Assembly (NCBI RefSeq): GCF_016086655.4
Contig: NC_052132.2
Span: 13,828,805 to 13,892,804, forward strand
DNA length: 64,000 nt
Reading direction: 5' to 3'
Origin: Lepeophtheirus salmonis
Taxonomy: Eukaryota > Arthropoda > Copepoda > Siphonostomatoida > Caligidae
The stretch's first letter is position 1. Each line of letters starts with the position of its first letter. Shown here in pieces: positions 44,980-56,130 of this stretch. Position numbers and translations under genes: made by a program. The notes beneath the pieces were generated by a model that worked only from the letters and a program-made list of their open reading frames with translations, made no database searches and had not been told where the DNA came from.

Positions 44980-45370
44980 TACAGGGTAGTCCAAATAAAT
45001 TGGAAAAATATTTATAGGCTTTTAACAAACGAGCTAGATTGGATAACTCCTATTTTTTAAAATTATTATTTGAAAGCTCCATTGAATGACCTTCAGTTAT
45101 TTATATAGATATCCGCCTTTCTTGATAAGCTCGGCCACACCTCGCTGGAAGCTTTGACAGGCCAGGGGGGCATCGTGCAGATCCATATCTGCCATTGTAC
45201 TGGTTTAATTTACATTCCCTGGATGGATGGAGTATCCTATTTGAGAAATTACACATTTGAACAAGACAGTGAACCGGTCAACAAGTACAAAAAAACGCAG
45301 GATGTCTTGCCCACAAAATAATCATACCAGATGGGTAAAGTCCTCCATGGTCCATACACTAAATAAAACA
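44980..45370 (-). pseudogene. Tc1-type transposase C-terminal end
   Basis: The inverted end TACAGGGTAGTCCAAATAAA starts at 44980. Minus-strand translation near 45185-45090 gives MADMDLHDAPLACQSFQRGV and then AELIKKGGYLYK, matching the family's terminal 'CRSFRGRVEKVI.KGGYIE'. Upstream (to about 45370) reading is broken and only weakly similar. Related ends at 25233 and 56861. Confidence 0.6.
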
Positions 45371-45455
45371 AAATTTGGTATTTTAATACCTGGTGATTAT
45401 GTTTTTGTTTCTATTTGATAACTTTTCTTTCAGAAGTTTTAGAGAAATATAAATA

Positions 45456-45660
45456 GTGGTTGTACTACAGAATACGTACAATACCCTTTTTACGAATAAA
45501 TCGAGAGTTGAAAATACAAAGAGAGGCGGCACATTCTGTCAATTCAGTCTAGAGACTTCTACTCATCTGTTCTACAATTGTCCAAAAGTGGTTTTCATAG
45601 TGCACATATCCACTAAGTTTCTGATGGAATATGACGATTCATCAATTAAGATTTGAGATT
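45456..45660 (+). pseudogene. Non-LTR retrotransposon C-terminal fragment
   Basis: Frame 45456-45656 contains TFCQFSLETSTHLFYNCPKV, a CxxC...HxxxxC-type knuckle at the end of many LINE proteins ('C.xCx7HxFxxCP'), with the first Cys replaced. N-terminal residues LQNTYNTLFTNKSRVEN fit the stretch just before this knuckle. Nothing of the RT domain is visible upstream and the end downstream is not defined. Confidence 0.5.
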
Positions 45661-47316
45661 GACTTGCAATGTCAATGCCTACACACAGATTACACTTTAA
45701 AATATAGTATTGAATCATTAAAGTCTGATTTATTTTTAAATCAGCAAAGAGTAACGACTCGTGCATACCTATTTATGTGAACAGACTCCTCATAAGATCC
45801 AACGGAATGCAAGAGAGATTAAATGTGAATGGAACGCTTATAGTTTGAGTAACTGGCCGAATGGTGTTCTTATTACCTGATTCGAGCAAATAGTACTAAT
45901 TTAAAATTCTAACATGACACCAGAAATATTAAAACTAAATTTAGTTATCTAAAATCCGTATTACTAGAGTTATTTGTGTTCAAAGCATTTGTAAATTTCA
46001 AATGATCAAAATGAATTGAAAAAGTAGTTTTTAGTAGAACAGAAATTGAAGCAATTTACTGATATTCATAAAGTAAGCTCAAAGGCTAAATTAGAATTAG
46101 GTTAATTTTATAAAATATTATGTTAAACTCTTTCTTTGGAATATATTTTTTGACAGCAAACCTACGCTCCTGATAATTCCAACCCATGATGGCAACTTTA
46201 GAATCTCACCTTTAGAAAGAAACCACGCCCTCCCACTACTACTTATGGACCATGGATCCCATGCGCTGGTTGTGGGACTATATGATAATAGTCATTGAAA
46301 ATTTAAAAACTGTAAAAACCAACCCCATCCTCCCTATGTTCTCGAAAATAACTAGCAATTTTCATCCACATTATGAAGAAATAGCCCCTGGTCCATCTCG
46401 TTATCGACTAATTGTATTCCCTTAGGATATAGGTTAAGATACTTATTTAGATCACGTAATGTATGAAAAAAATAAAAATACATAATAATACAATGAAGGA
46501 GTCTTCTTAATGATATTATATATGCCTTAAAATGCATAGTGTCTGGAAAGAATGGATACAACATGAGATTAAAAGACAGCTTAATGTCCCTCCAGAGACG
46601 CATTATATATTCAATATCAGATCATTATTTAATAAAATTATGCAGAGGGTATTTTTTTTTTTTTTTTTTTGAAAAGCTAAATTAATGAGGCAACATAACT
46701 ATAGTAATAAAACAAGATTGATCGTTTCAAAAAGTTTTATTTTTGTTTAATATTTATAATAAACATTTACAGTATTGTTTTACACACTTTTGAAAATCAT
46801 ATTAAATAGGTGACGTCCCACATTATTGAATGAACCAAAATTGGTTATTTTTTTTAAGAATACATTTTCATTGAGAGAGTTTAAAAAGGTAGTTAATTTA
46901 TACAAAAAGATGCAAACTTTAATTAGCTAAATAATAATTTTATTGTTGTGGATGATAGGTGGATTAAATGATTAATATTTGGCGATTCTGCAAATGTATT
47001 TAAAATGTTGAGTTTTCCTAAATAAATCTAGTTCCAATTACCCTATTTGAACAAATTGCATCATTTTAGAAATCTTGTACAGCAGTGGATCCGATGATTT
47101 CCATTTTAGGCCTCTTGTCTTATTATTTGTTGAGTTATTTGCGTTCAAACAATTTATAATCTATCTATTTTAAAAAGAAAAAAGTTTCATTATTAGTGTT
47201 CTAATGATTGATTGATTGATTGAACTTGAATCCCTTGTTTTTAAGGAGCTTTGGGCTATTTTATGTCAACTATAGTGGAACTATATATTTTTAACTCCGT
47301 TCTACCCTAGCTATTT
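45661..47316. other. No recognised gene
   Basis: A minus-strand frame of 83 codons at 46352-46603 reads smoothly (MRLWRDIKLSFNLMLYPFF...) but matches nothing I know. A T tract is at 46650-46670, and a TGATTGATTGATTGA run at about 47207-47221. Confidence 0.35.
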
Positions 47317-47830
47317 TAGAAACAGAACCCAAACTTTACCAATAACTATCTGGTCACCCTGAATCTGAAATCGTGCGAAGCAGGAGGCCAAGACAAATTG
47401 GCTTCCTATTTTCCGTGCTCCATTTGCAACTCATTGTTTCTTTCACTTGATGATTTTGCCATTCATGTGACCCTCAAGAAAGTCTGGTGAAACTGCTAGT
47501 TCCTGTAAGGACACCCTCGGGGGTTGAAGAGCCTTCGGAGGATAAGCCTTGCTAGGAACATCGCAGATAGAGAAGGAGGACCCCTTTGTCATCGATCCCT
47601 CCACGAAAAAATGTTCTTTGGTTGGTGAGAAGGAAGAAAATTGTGTATTTTCTTCCGAGACACTTCTGTACTTTCAGTGAAAGATTTTTTCTAAAAAGAA
47701 GAAGTTGTCTCACGTTCAATTCAAGACTTTTATGGACGAGCTCTACACTCTTTCGAATACCGTAAACTCGGAACTAGCCATCCCATTAGCGAACCCAGAA
47801 ATCAGATATATGGATAATGGCCTCATTTAG
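47317..47830 (+). pseudogene. Possible broken zinc-finger gene fragment
   Basis: G/C-richer than its surroundings. An open frame without a start (47317-47490) ends in a finger-like block: SYFPCSICNSLFLSLDDFAI, then HVTLKK. That is C-x2-C-x12-H with the second His not in the canonical place. After frameshifts follow SLVKLLVPVRTPSGVEEPSE (about 47480-47545), KEDPFVIDPSTKKCSLVGEK (about 47575-47635) and, past one stop, SHVQFKTFMDELYTLSNTVN to YMDNGLI, stop near 47830. The three frames join by small shifts, as in a decayed retrocopy or pseudogene. I do not know the parent protein; a transposon-encoded zinc-finger protein is an alternative. Confidence 0.35.
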
Positions 47831-48605
47831 CGACCATCACTGTTCTACATAAAATTTTCGTTTATCTTCTAGACTTCTTATGGGGGCCTATGAAGCGGAC
47901 GCCCCAGTGTCAGTATATTCTAGTTAATTAGATACATACTAGCTCTTTTACTAAATATGCCCTAAAAATCTATTTTCTTCAATATATCATTTGTGACAAC
48001 CCCTCCCGTATTCGCCTACACCTTGAAAGGAAGTGCTAGTTCATAAAACCAACCAATTTATTTGTTAAATAAATCTATAAATTTCGTGTTGATCAACTGC
48101 ATTGATCGCGACTTTATCCCACCAACATAAAAATATAAAATGTGTATTTATCAGCTATCGATTTTCTACTTTTCTTTGCACCTATTTGCTTTCTGAACAT
48201 CTATGGGTTGACCTTGAATTAGATGTTATTAAGTTCTCAACAGCTACCAAATGATTTTTTTTTTTTTGTTTCGTTTCCGATAAAAATTAACTCAATAGAA
48301 TTAAGATTATATCTTCATGTATGCAACTATTGTTCAGACACAGCATTTCTCACTGACATCAAAATTTACGATGTATTTTTTTATCAGCTTTCAATTATTT
48401 TACTTCTTTTCCTATTATTATTGTTCCAAACATTGATTGAATGAGTTTGAATTAGCTCTTGTGATGCCGTATACAATTCCAAACTATTATTAAATATTAG
48501 TCTCATAGTTTGGAAGAATCGACATCCAACAGATTTTCGAACTTTTTCTGTTTCCTTTTCATTTTCTCAAATGAATCAATTGATCTTTTAATTAATTATT
48601 AAATA
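47831..48605. other. No recognised gene
   Basis: A short open stretch after a possible splice acceptor at about 47872 (LLMGAYEADAPVSVYSS, stop) could belong to the preceding fragment. The rest is A/T-rich. Confidence 0.25.
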
Positions 48606-49070
48606 GCTAGGAAAGGGTCACCCGGCGTTGCTGAGGCCAATGAGAGACTTTAATGTTTAGACCCATTCGGTACAGGCTAGTATTATAATATAGCGCCTGT
48701 ATATAATATGGAATGCATATATTATTATGAATTTTTTTTAAATGTGCTATAAACTTCAAATAACATACCAATATATATGCATGCAAAAGATTGTCTAGAG
48801 GATAAGTCCATTTTTTCTTTTTGTCAGATAAATTCCAAATCGAAATTTGCGAAGAAAATTGCAAAAAACTGTTTTGCACTTATTTTCACTAAAAACAATA
48901 ATGTATCAATTATTGACATTGTTAAGAGGAACACAAACCTACCAAGATTTTTTTGGTACTTACAAAAACAAAAAGTTATGAAGAATAATGTTGTCGATAA
49001 AATAACCCGCGATAACTGGTTCATTTTTACAAATTTTCAAAAATTATTTGATTAAATGTTTCTGAAATTC
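48606..49070 (+). repeat. Dispersed repeat family X, copy 2
   Basis: CACCCGGCGTTGCTGAGGCC, GACCCATTCGGTACAGG, AACATACCAATATATATGCA and TTGTCTAGAGGATAAGTCCA, followed by AATCGAAATTTGCGAAGAAA. Shares these with 55628-56130 and 32428-32760. A 92-codon frame (48777-49055, +) lies in it but is A/T-driven. Confidence 0.6.
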
Positions 49071-49426
49071 AAAATACAATGTTATTCAGATTGTGTTTTA
49101 AATTTTATGACCAAAATGCATCATTTTTTTGTTTGTTTTTCTTAAAAATTGACGTTTGATGAAGAAAAATTATTGAGAAAATGACATATATATTTCAGTT
49201 AAACATCCAACTTTATAAGCAAAGGAATTTCTATAAACTATATTTTATCAATATATATCAAAGTGTATTTTATATATGCACAGATATACATATATTAGAG
49301 TAAAATAGGGTCAATATATAGAATATGAGAAGCACATGTTGCTACATGGTTTTTTTAATAAAAACATTTAAAGCTACACTTTATATATAAACATACAATC
49401 AGTACGGGCACATATAAAAAATAACT
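49071..49426. other. No recognisable feature
   Basis: A/T-rich, non-coding. Confidence 0.4.
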
Positions 49427-49930
49427 CTAACTTGTGGTGCCCTCGGGATAGTTTGCCAGATTAGGTATCCTATCGCAGTCTGTCCTAATATAGTCTAAAA
49501 GCTGTGTCTGCTCAATCATAAATTTAGGACATTTATTAATCAGATAAACTGGCTCTTCATCTCTTAATCTATACCCACGACATAGTTGGTTAACTTCATG
49601 GTGCATGAGGTGATAGTGTCGGCGAAGGAGACAATGCCGGGTAGTAAATTGAAGCAAGGAGTTCAGTTTTCCTTTCGAAAAATTCAAGAGATGCTTCCAC
49701 CTCCCAAGTCTAACTCTTGGGAGCATCACACGGCTTTGACAACAATAGTTAAATTTCCACCAAAGTGTCTGCCATTTGTCAATGTAATGGGCAGTAACCT
49801 TCTCACTAAGAATTGAAGGAGGGATACCAACAATTCGGGTTGGAGGTTGATCTGGAGCGGTAGCTTTTTATAGCATATCAGCCACCTCATTTCTAGGGAC
49901 AGTTTCTATGACCTCTTACCCAGCAGAGAA
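49427..49930 (-). pseudogene. RNase H and C-terminal fragment of a non-LTR retrotransposon
   Basis: Minus strand. From about 49930 frameshifted translation gives a WVRGHRN-like residue run, PGNEVADMLYKATAPDQPP (the 'WxPGHxGxxGNExAD' end of RNase H) and TAHYIDKWQTLWWKFNYC. The frame 49729-49427 then reads LLQFTTRHCLLRRHYHLMHH and LCRGYRLRDEEPVYLINKCP, the usual 'GHCxLNRHL...CRxC...E..ExxxHxLxxCP' tail of LINEs that carry RNase H. One knuckle Cys is Tyr here. No RT is seen upstream within the window. Confidence 0.7.
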
Positions 49931-51039
49931 AGAAAAGCACCTCACTAGCTAACGACCTAAAAAGAGTTTTCGTATCTCGGACAAGGGAACTCTTTGTCTC
50001 TATCGATGCTCCAATCAATGCAAAATCCCCTAGGACCCCATTTCTCAAGATTGTTTTTAATCAAAGATATGGTAAATACCTATTTCTTAGATAAAGTAGA
50101 TATACTCAAAAACTATATGTGACCAAACATCCAGACAAAATTTTCTTTATTAATATAAGTGTATATATGCACTGAATATCCTATGCTACTTGTTTTGTAT
50201 GTTGAACATGTAGGTCAATGGAGGAGCCAAAAAGTATGGTATACATACAACATACTTTGAGTATGTAAAATGGATGGTCTTTGTTGTATTATATGACTAC
50301 ACAGTACTTACACACAACATGATTGAGAGTCATAAAAACCCTTTTTATTAGATATGTATTTATAGCACACACACAACTTTATGAATACGCTATGAAACAT
50401 TACTCCGTCACTCACTCATAGGGAGGGTTGAAGGAGCAACAATGTCTATTATGATTATATCCTTGAAGAAAACCTTCAACTCTTACTGACTTTAGCACTA
50501 CGTGAATGTAGGTACTAACATACTCTTTGTTCCTCATAATCTCTCGAAAAACATAGATACCATAATCTATATACATGCATACAAGTTATAAATTATAACA
50601 ACTGAGCCTCTTTGATCTATTAATGTCCATTAACAAGATCCTTATACCTCAACATCATTTTTATCTATCTATTTAAATGGACTATAATTTCATGCTGGAA
50701 TGTTATCATTTATCTCTCTGCGTTTTTAAGTATACTTTCAAGACATTGGATTAGAATAGGATATGTAGCATGTAAATTAACTAACTTACTAAGTGGTGTC
50801 TTATATAGTGGTACACTTAACTTCAATTTTTATAATTCAGAAATTAGAAATGTAGATTGTCTTCAAACTCGGTGAAAGATAGGTTTTGTGACTCAAGATT
50901 CCATAAGTTAAGTTTCGACTCAATTGAAAACAAAATAATCCAGAACGAGTAGAATGGAGCAAGAAAGGGGTGAATATTTGAAGGTTCCCTCACGGAGTGC
51001 TCCCCCATAGCCATATCCTAGGAGCTCGGGTTCAGCATT
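49931..51039. other. No recognised gene
   Basis: Nothing supported. The first 150 bases may still be RNase H-derived but are too decayed to read. Confidence 0.35.
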
Positions 51040-51480
51040 ACCACTGTTTATCGTACAAGGGACTTATTCACCGCCACTATAGTCTATATGGCCAGCAATG
51101 ACCAAGTCTGCTCTCCCATTTTTAGGGAGGGGGAGGAGTGGCTCAATGAAGATGCATACATCGAACTTCTGAATAAGCAAATGCAACATTGGCAAGAAAA
51201 ACTTTCCGGAATTTTGGGGTCTCCGCATGTGGCTGCCCTCCTCTCCAGACAAGACCCTTTGAACTACTCTATCTTGGCATGTCTTGAGGAAAGAATGTGT
51301 GCTGCCCCTCACAGGAGTGTCCAGCCTCAGGAGGCTTCCATCAAGAAGGAGTAGATTAAGCTCGAGTCTGACTGCAGTGTCAAGACCTGCTAAAGATTTA
51401 AACATTGTATTGAGGCGATTATTCGAACTGAGGGCTCACATATTGAATAAAAGTTATACCAAGCATTTTTTCAGATGATT
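51040..51480 (+). pseudogene. Tc1/mariner-type transposase C-terminal half (family D)
   Basis: Frame 51088-51351 reads ASNDQVCSPIFREGEEWLNE, DAYIELLNKQMQHWQ, then GILGSPHVAALLSRQDPLNY, LEERMCAAPHRSVQPQEASI. The stretch with the second catalytic Asp is deleted between MQHWQ and LSGIL, and the third acid motif is altered (SRQDPLNY for 'SPDATPLDY'). After a stop it ends CIEAIIRTEGSHIE, stop, exactly where the 24.1 kb copy ends. Opposite in orientation to the two other family D copies. Confidence 0.8.
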
Positions 51481-51524
51481 TTGTTAAATAAATGTTCTTA
51501 CAAACCTCCCTCTTCAATGTTATA

Positions 51525-51890
51525 TAATAATGAAAATCGTGTATATTTTTGGCATGTTAAATACAAGGGAACCAAAAATAAAGTAAATGTTTTGGAGGAG
51601 AACAGCTTAGCGCATATGAAGTTTCATTAGATCAGCTAAAATTAGAAGTGACAGGGGAGGATGAGGAGAAGGAAATAAACAAAGATAAGGTCAAGAATTA
51701 CTCCGATGTCGATCCTCAATTCTACTTTGAGTCCTTCAAGCACTTATAATTTTAACTCCGTTAAAAATCCTCAAGGCTTTTTGTCTTCTATGAGCACACA
51801 CGAATGTTCACTCACGCTTAGAATATCATTGACAACAGCGTAGAAATAGAAAATTCATTCTTCAGATTACCAATTCCAAAAAAGCGACCC
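51525..51890 (+). repeat. Dispersed repeat family U, longest copy
   Basis: AAAATCGTGTATATTTTTGG, TGTTTTGGAGGAGAACAGC, TTTCATTAGATCAGCTAAAA, GGAAATAAACAAAG, AAAATCCTCAAGGCTTTTTG, then the ATTCTTCAGATTACCAATTC block shared with 20470. Confidence 0.6.
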
Positions 51891-51949
51891 AATACATATA
51901 TATGTTCCTAACATCTAACTTCACCTGAAAGTTACATGAAAATCACCTG

Positions 51950-52984
51950 AAATTCTCAATGAACAACAACCTAAATCTATTCATTCTCACCATGAAGTAG
52001 CAAGAGGGCAAATTTAAATTCATTGTACCATTGTTTAAGGCGGCAACGATGCTAAGGCAAGCATAAAAGTGCAAAATATGCCAGGAGCACCATCTATAAC
52101 GTCTGCAAGCGACTGAATACGAAAGGAGATTTTCCATTCATCTTGTGGATTACACAAAGCCGAAAAAGTGGACAATCCACTGCCTGACCGGGCTCAAGAG
52201 ACTCATCTAAGCAAATCCTGGCATCTCAAGGGCGGCTCATGTTCGGGGAGGTCTATTAGTAGGAAGGCGGTGGCATCATAAAGCTAGTCAGTAATGAGTC
52301 AACCTTCCCCTTGGACGGTGTCTACAACTAAAAGAATGACCCCTGGCCGGAAAAGAACAGAGGTAATATTCCTCTTGTGATGAAGACCAAGTTTCCGTCC
52401 AAGATAATAGTGTTTGTCTGGATCCCCAGTGAAAAGGAATGCCATCCTGGGTCACATTTTTGACAACGGTCTCAAGTTGATCTCCTCATTGTATTTGGAC
52501 CTTCTTAAGAATATTGTAATGCCATGACTGGAAGCCACATACCCTCCAAATACAAGGTTTATGAGGATTCAAGACTCAGCACCGTGTCATGTTCCCAAAA
52601 CTGTCATGCATTATCTCGACAGACAGGTCCACGTCGTTATCAAAGTTGATGAATCGTCTTCCAAATGCCCTGACCTGTACCCGTGTGATTTCAAGTTGGG
52701 GGTTAAAGCTGGGAAAGAAGGTACACGCACATCCTCATAGCTCTTTGTTATCCCTGAAGCTCTCTGTGAAGAGGAACATGTCTGAAAGATACATTAAAGG
52801 CTTGCTCAGTATTTATGTTCCGTTTACAGTTGGTGATCAATGCCAAGGCCGATCACATTGAATGATATAACATCTAAATGTTCAATTTAAATTTCATATG
52901 TTATAAGGTTTGTCTTGAAATGTCATGTACTATTATTTAAGATTAATTTAAAATATTGTCCGGATACTTCTACCCACCCTTGTA
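51950..52984 (+). pseudogene. Tc1-type transposase (family A), nearly full length but decayed
   Basis: Plus strand, many stops and shifts. N-terminus QEGKFKFIVPLFKAA (about 52010), as at 16.65 kb. First acid region: NESTFPLDGVYN (about 52290), then TKFPSKIIVFVWIPSEK. Second: QDSAPCH-like sequence at about 52575-52590. Then HALSRQTGPRR, CPDLYPCDFKL-like (third) and SERYIKGLLSIYV, ending INAKADHIE. The right inverted end, TACAAGGGTGGGTAGAAGTA on the reverse strand, ends at 52984. No left end was found near 51950, so it is probably 5'-truncated. Useful as the reference for what family A lost at 16.55 kb. Confidence 0.75.
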
Positions 52985-53471
52985 CTTTCATGTTGGAATG
53001 TTTTCATTATCCCTCTGCGGTTTTTTAATGAGTATATTATAAAGTTGTTTATCAAATAGTTATATATTATAGTAATCAATGGTAAGTAAAAATAACCAAA
53101 TGGTGTTTGCTTAAAGGGTTTATTATTTTCTTTGGAAAATAGACCCTAAAGTGTGTAAATAAATAGTACTAAGTTATAAGTGTTATAAATCACTTTTTAG
53201 TGATCCTCCTTAAGCGTTGTGTTCTGTGTTTAAAAAAATAATATATTAACCTATATACTCGCATATATATAAGTATATGTGTACATATATAGGTTTATTA
53301 CTTCACATGCGTTATTAAATAACTTTTATAGTTAACCCTGGCTACCTACAAGGTGGTCCTGAATTTTAGTCTCATCAAAAAATTATATTACAAACAGATT
53401 ATTGGTAGTATAAAAATATAACTACTAAAAGTATAATATTGACCTAGAATTGACAAATATCTTATTCAATG
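52985..53471. other. No recognisable feature
   Basis: A/T-rich spacer with TATATA runs. Confidence 0.4.
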
Positions 53472-54272
53472 TAGAAGGATAAGGAAAAAGTAATTTTTGT
53501 ATTTTTTATTTTATTTCAATGCTTTATAAGAAGTGTTATAATCATCCGATTGAAACCAAGTATGCCCCGATTTGTTTGATAATTTGTTGGCAAGAGAATC
53601 CAGCTTCATAATGCTCTTTTTGTAGAAGCTCTTGTTCCTATTGACTAAAAGCTCGGACAACCAATTTTCACAGCCATCTATTGAGACCAAATTTGTACCC
53701 CCAAGTGCATTGGCCATAGATAAGAGCAGGTATAAGTCACTTGTTGCGAGGTCCAGACTGAAGGATGGATGAATAATAACTTCCCATCCGAGCTCCTCGA
53801 GCTTTTGGGGCGTCATCAAAAATGTGTACGGTCTGGCGTTGTCTTGATGATATCTTGTCTCCTATTCACCAATTCTAGTACCTTTTGTTCGATCGCCAGC
53901 TTCAAACGGTCGAGTTGTTCACAGTAGATGGCATTATTGATTGGGAAAAATCGATTGAAACAATGTCGTGCAACAAAAACCGAAAGAGTATTGGCTTCGT
54001 ATACATTGCAAATTTTATTTGTCCCTTTTGACGTATTTTTCCCTTTCAGGTAGCATATGAAATATCTCGAATTTCTTCCTTTGAGACCTCCATACTTGAC
54101 GCACAATATTTCACGACTAAACTGACCAAGTGCAATACAGTCTAAAAGTGTTTGTAGGATACATTCACATCTTTACAACACTTTATCGTATGATCCAATG
54201 TCACCAATAATGTAAAATATACTTAATGTTAAAAAAATTAAGGAAATTCGAAATTCTTTTTTCCCCAACCTA
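53472..54272 (-). pseudogene. mariner (DD34D-type) element, internally deleted
   Basis: Inverted ends: reverse strand TTAGGTTGGGGAAAAAAGAA ending at 54272, and AGAAGGATAAGGAAAAAGTA at 53473. The minus-strand frame starts MEVSKEEIRDISYAT at about 54093, continues KGKNTSKGTNKICNVYEANT and FVARHCFNRF. It then skips to NAIYCEQLDRLKLAIEQKVL and RRQDII...DRTHF (second Asp region, altered). The frame 53819-53511 has LEELGWEVIIHPSFSLDLAT, SDLYLLLSMANALGG with the third Asp, and CENWLSELLVNRNKSFYKKS. The DNA-binding linker and first catalytic Asp are deleted. The same family is at 18908-19312. Confidence 0.85.
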
Positions 54273-54284
54273 AAATTTCCCCTT

Positions 54285-54690
54285 GTTCTGAACAACTTGC
54301 ACTAACTTGCAGCTTGTATGCACAATATATACGGGAAATTTCGTCCACGTGGCCAATGTAGCTAAGGTCTAGGTGTCTCTGCTAATCCTGGAAGATACAT
54401 TGGCCTCCCCTCACCCCACTTTATACTGCAAAGTCAAGGGGTTAAGATTAGGTGTAAAGGGAGGCTAAGCTGCTCAAACATTCTCATGGCACGATTTTTG
54501 AACTTGATGTGCAGTGTAGACTGAGGACAACTCTTTTACACTATTAACACACAAAATTCTCAATTTAATGACGTTAAAGTTAATCTTTATCATTCTGAAC
54601 CGTACTGTTGAGAATAATCCTATCGAGAGTGGGGGATGCAAAACTTGCAGTAGCATGGCTCAATTACGAAACCCGTGATTTTTATGGAAT
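54285..54690 (-). pseudogene. Tc1-type transposase C-terminal half
   Basis: Minus strand: YTAHQVQKSCHENV (about 54500), matching the 'HTA..VQKFLHENV' block after the second catalytic Asp, then PPFTPNLNPLTLQY with the third acid changed (PLT for 'PLD'). Broken reading follows to about 54290. The N-terminal half is absent; a smooth but unmatched frame (GLFSTVRFRMIKINFNVIKL) lies upstream of it. Confidence 0.6.
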
Positions 54691-54749
54691 CAAGAAAAGA
54701 CAACTGAAGCCCAATTTGTAATGGCTCAGTACTTATTTACTAATATTTT

Positions 54750-55320
54750 TTATTCAATATGTCCTTCCTCACAAGCAAAAACAGTCTCGACACACACACA
54801 GGCAAACAGATTGATACCTCTTAACGATGAAGGCAGTATCCACGGTTTACCAAACTGGCATGATGACAACTTTGAGTAAATCCAAATTTGGATAATTGGT
54901 GCGTCAGACCTTATTCTCCAAAACAGCTCAAACTGCAAATCCCAGTGGGTGACTTCAGGTCTGGAAAAGGCTGGATATAGGCAGGGCAGAAGTCAATCAT
55001 ATTATTGCTGCAAAAGGTTTGGTTTTTCTTTAATGTAAAGGGATGTAATGGACTTCTTGATGTTGTAGGCAGTACGGATGATATTGAAAAAGGTCCCAGA
55101 AGCATTCTCATCACATATACTGGCGAAGAGGAGATCGCACACGCGTTGTTTTTTTTACTCCGACATTTTTATAATTAGAGACATGGGAATGAAACAAAAC
55201 TTGTTTATTTTTCTTGCAGCAAGTATTTGTTTCCGTGATGAAACCTCCCCATTTAAAATAAGGGGGATAAAGTCCTAATTGAATGCTACTGTAAGTATTG
55301 GGACCCCGCTCCGTATACTA
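54750..55320 (-). pseudogene. Internally deleted Tc1-type transposase (family C)
   Basis: Minus strand: NIIRTAYNIKKSITS (about 55070-55030) joined within 25 bases to TLKKNQTFCSNNMIDFCPAY. This is the same breakpoint as the copies at 14.7 and 20.9 kb. Then FPDLKSPTGICSLSCFGE, and, in another frame, LRGINLFACV and FACEEGHIE, stop. The end block at 55295-55320 (TATTGGGACCCCGCTCCGTA) gives the family's terminal sequence. All catalytic residues except the region of the third are gone. Confidence 0.7.
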
Positions 55321-55479
55321 ATAGTAGATAAGATGCTCTGGAATTACTTATTGAGTATTTTTTCGAGTCTTTTAGAGATTTAGCTTAGACCTAATAGTCC
55401 GTATATTTTTTGCTTCCTACAATCCAAAACAGAAATAAATCCATGGCATACATAAAGGTGGATGCGTAAATTTACACCG

Positions 55480-55625
55480 GTGCACAGCATATTGCACGTG
55501 CGTTCCCTTTTTTTGTGCTTTCCTTTGGTTTCGTTATGAAACCTAATAACTAAGAATAACAGGACAAAATCATTATTAAATACTACTGCGAGTTTTGAAT
55601 CCACATTCTGTATATCGATTCACTA
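55480..55625 (+). repeat. Second copy of the family C end region
   Basis: Blocks TTTCGTTATGAAACCTAA, AGGACAAAATCATTATTAAA, TACTACTGCGAGTTTTGAAT and CCACATTCTGTATA repeat 55190-55318 (GATGAAACCTCC, AAAGTCCTAATTGAAT, TACTGTAAGTATTGGGACCC). It may be the end of a lost neighbouring copy. Confidence 0.45.
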
Positions 55626-55627
55626 GT

Positions 55628-56130
55628 AAAGGTTTAAACGGTGTTGCTCAGGCCAAGATGAGAATGGGAAATCACATTGACAATAATCAATATTATTTTT
55701 TCTTAATGTTTAGACCCCTTCGGTGCGGGCGACCATTATGCATTATTATGATTTTTTTTTTTAAGTATTATATATATATACATTAAAATATTGTCTAGAT
55801 GGGAAAACTATCTTTTATTTTTGTCAAAAAATTACCAAATCGAAATTTGCAAAAACTTTTTCACACTATTTTTGTATAAAAAAAAGTATTAAAGAGAATT
55901 TACTTGAATTATCCACAGAAACTTAACAAGATTTTTGTAAAAGTTTTGGATAATAATGTCGTCGAACAAATAACCCTTCATAATATTTTTAATATCTACA
56001 AAAATGAAACGTTATGTGATAAATTGTTCCGGAAATAGATAATACTCTGTTTTACAATTAGAGTTTAAAATTTTCTGTCCAAAATGAATCATTTGGTGTC
56101 ATTTCTTCTTAGAAATTGAAAATTGACGTT
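55628..56130 (+). repeat. Dispersed repeat family X, copy 3
   Basis: ACGGTGTTGCTCAGGCCAAG, GACCCCTTCGGTGCGGGCG, ATATTGTCTAGATGGG, AAATCGAAATTTGCAAAAAC, then ATGTCGTCGAACAAATAACC. Aligns with 48606-49070 throughout. Confidence 0.6.

Noticed and set aside
46352..46603. 83-codon minus-strand frame
   Set aside because: No recognised motif; composition is what A/T-rich DNA gives by chance.
53472..54272. Domesticated mariner gene
   Set aside because: Deletion of the first catalytic region and frameshifts; no host exon joined to it.
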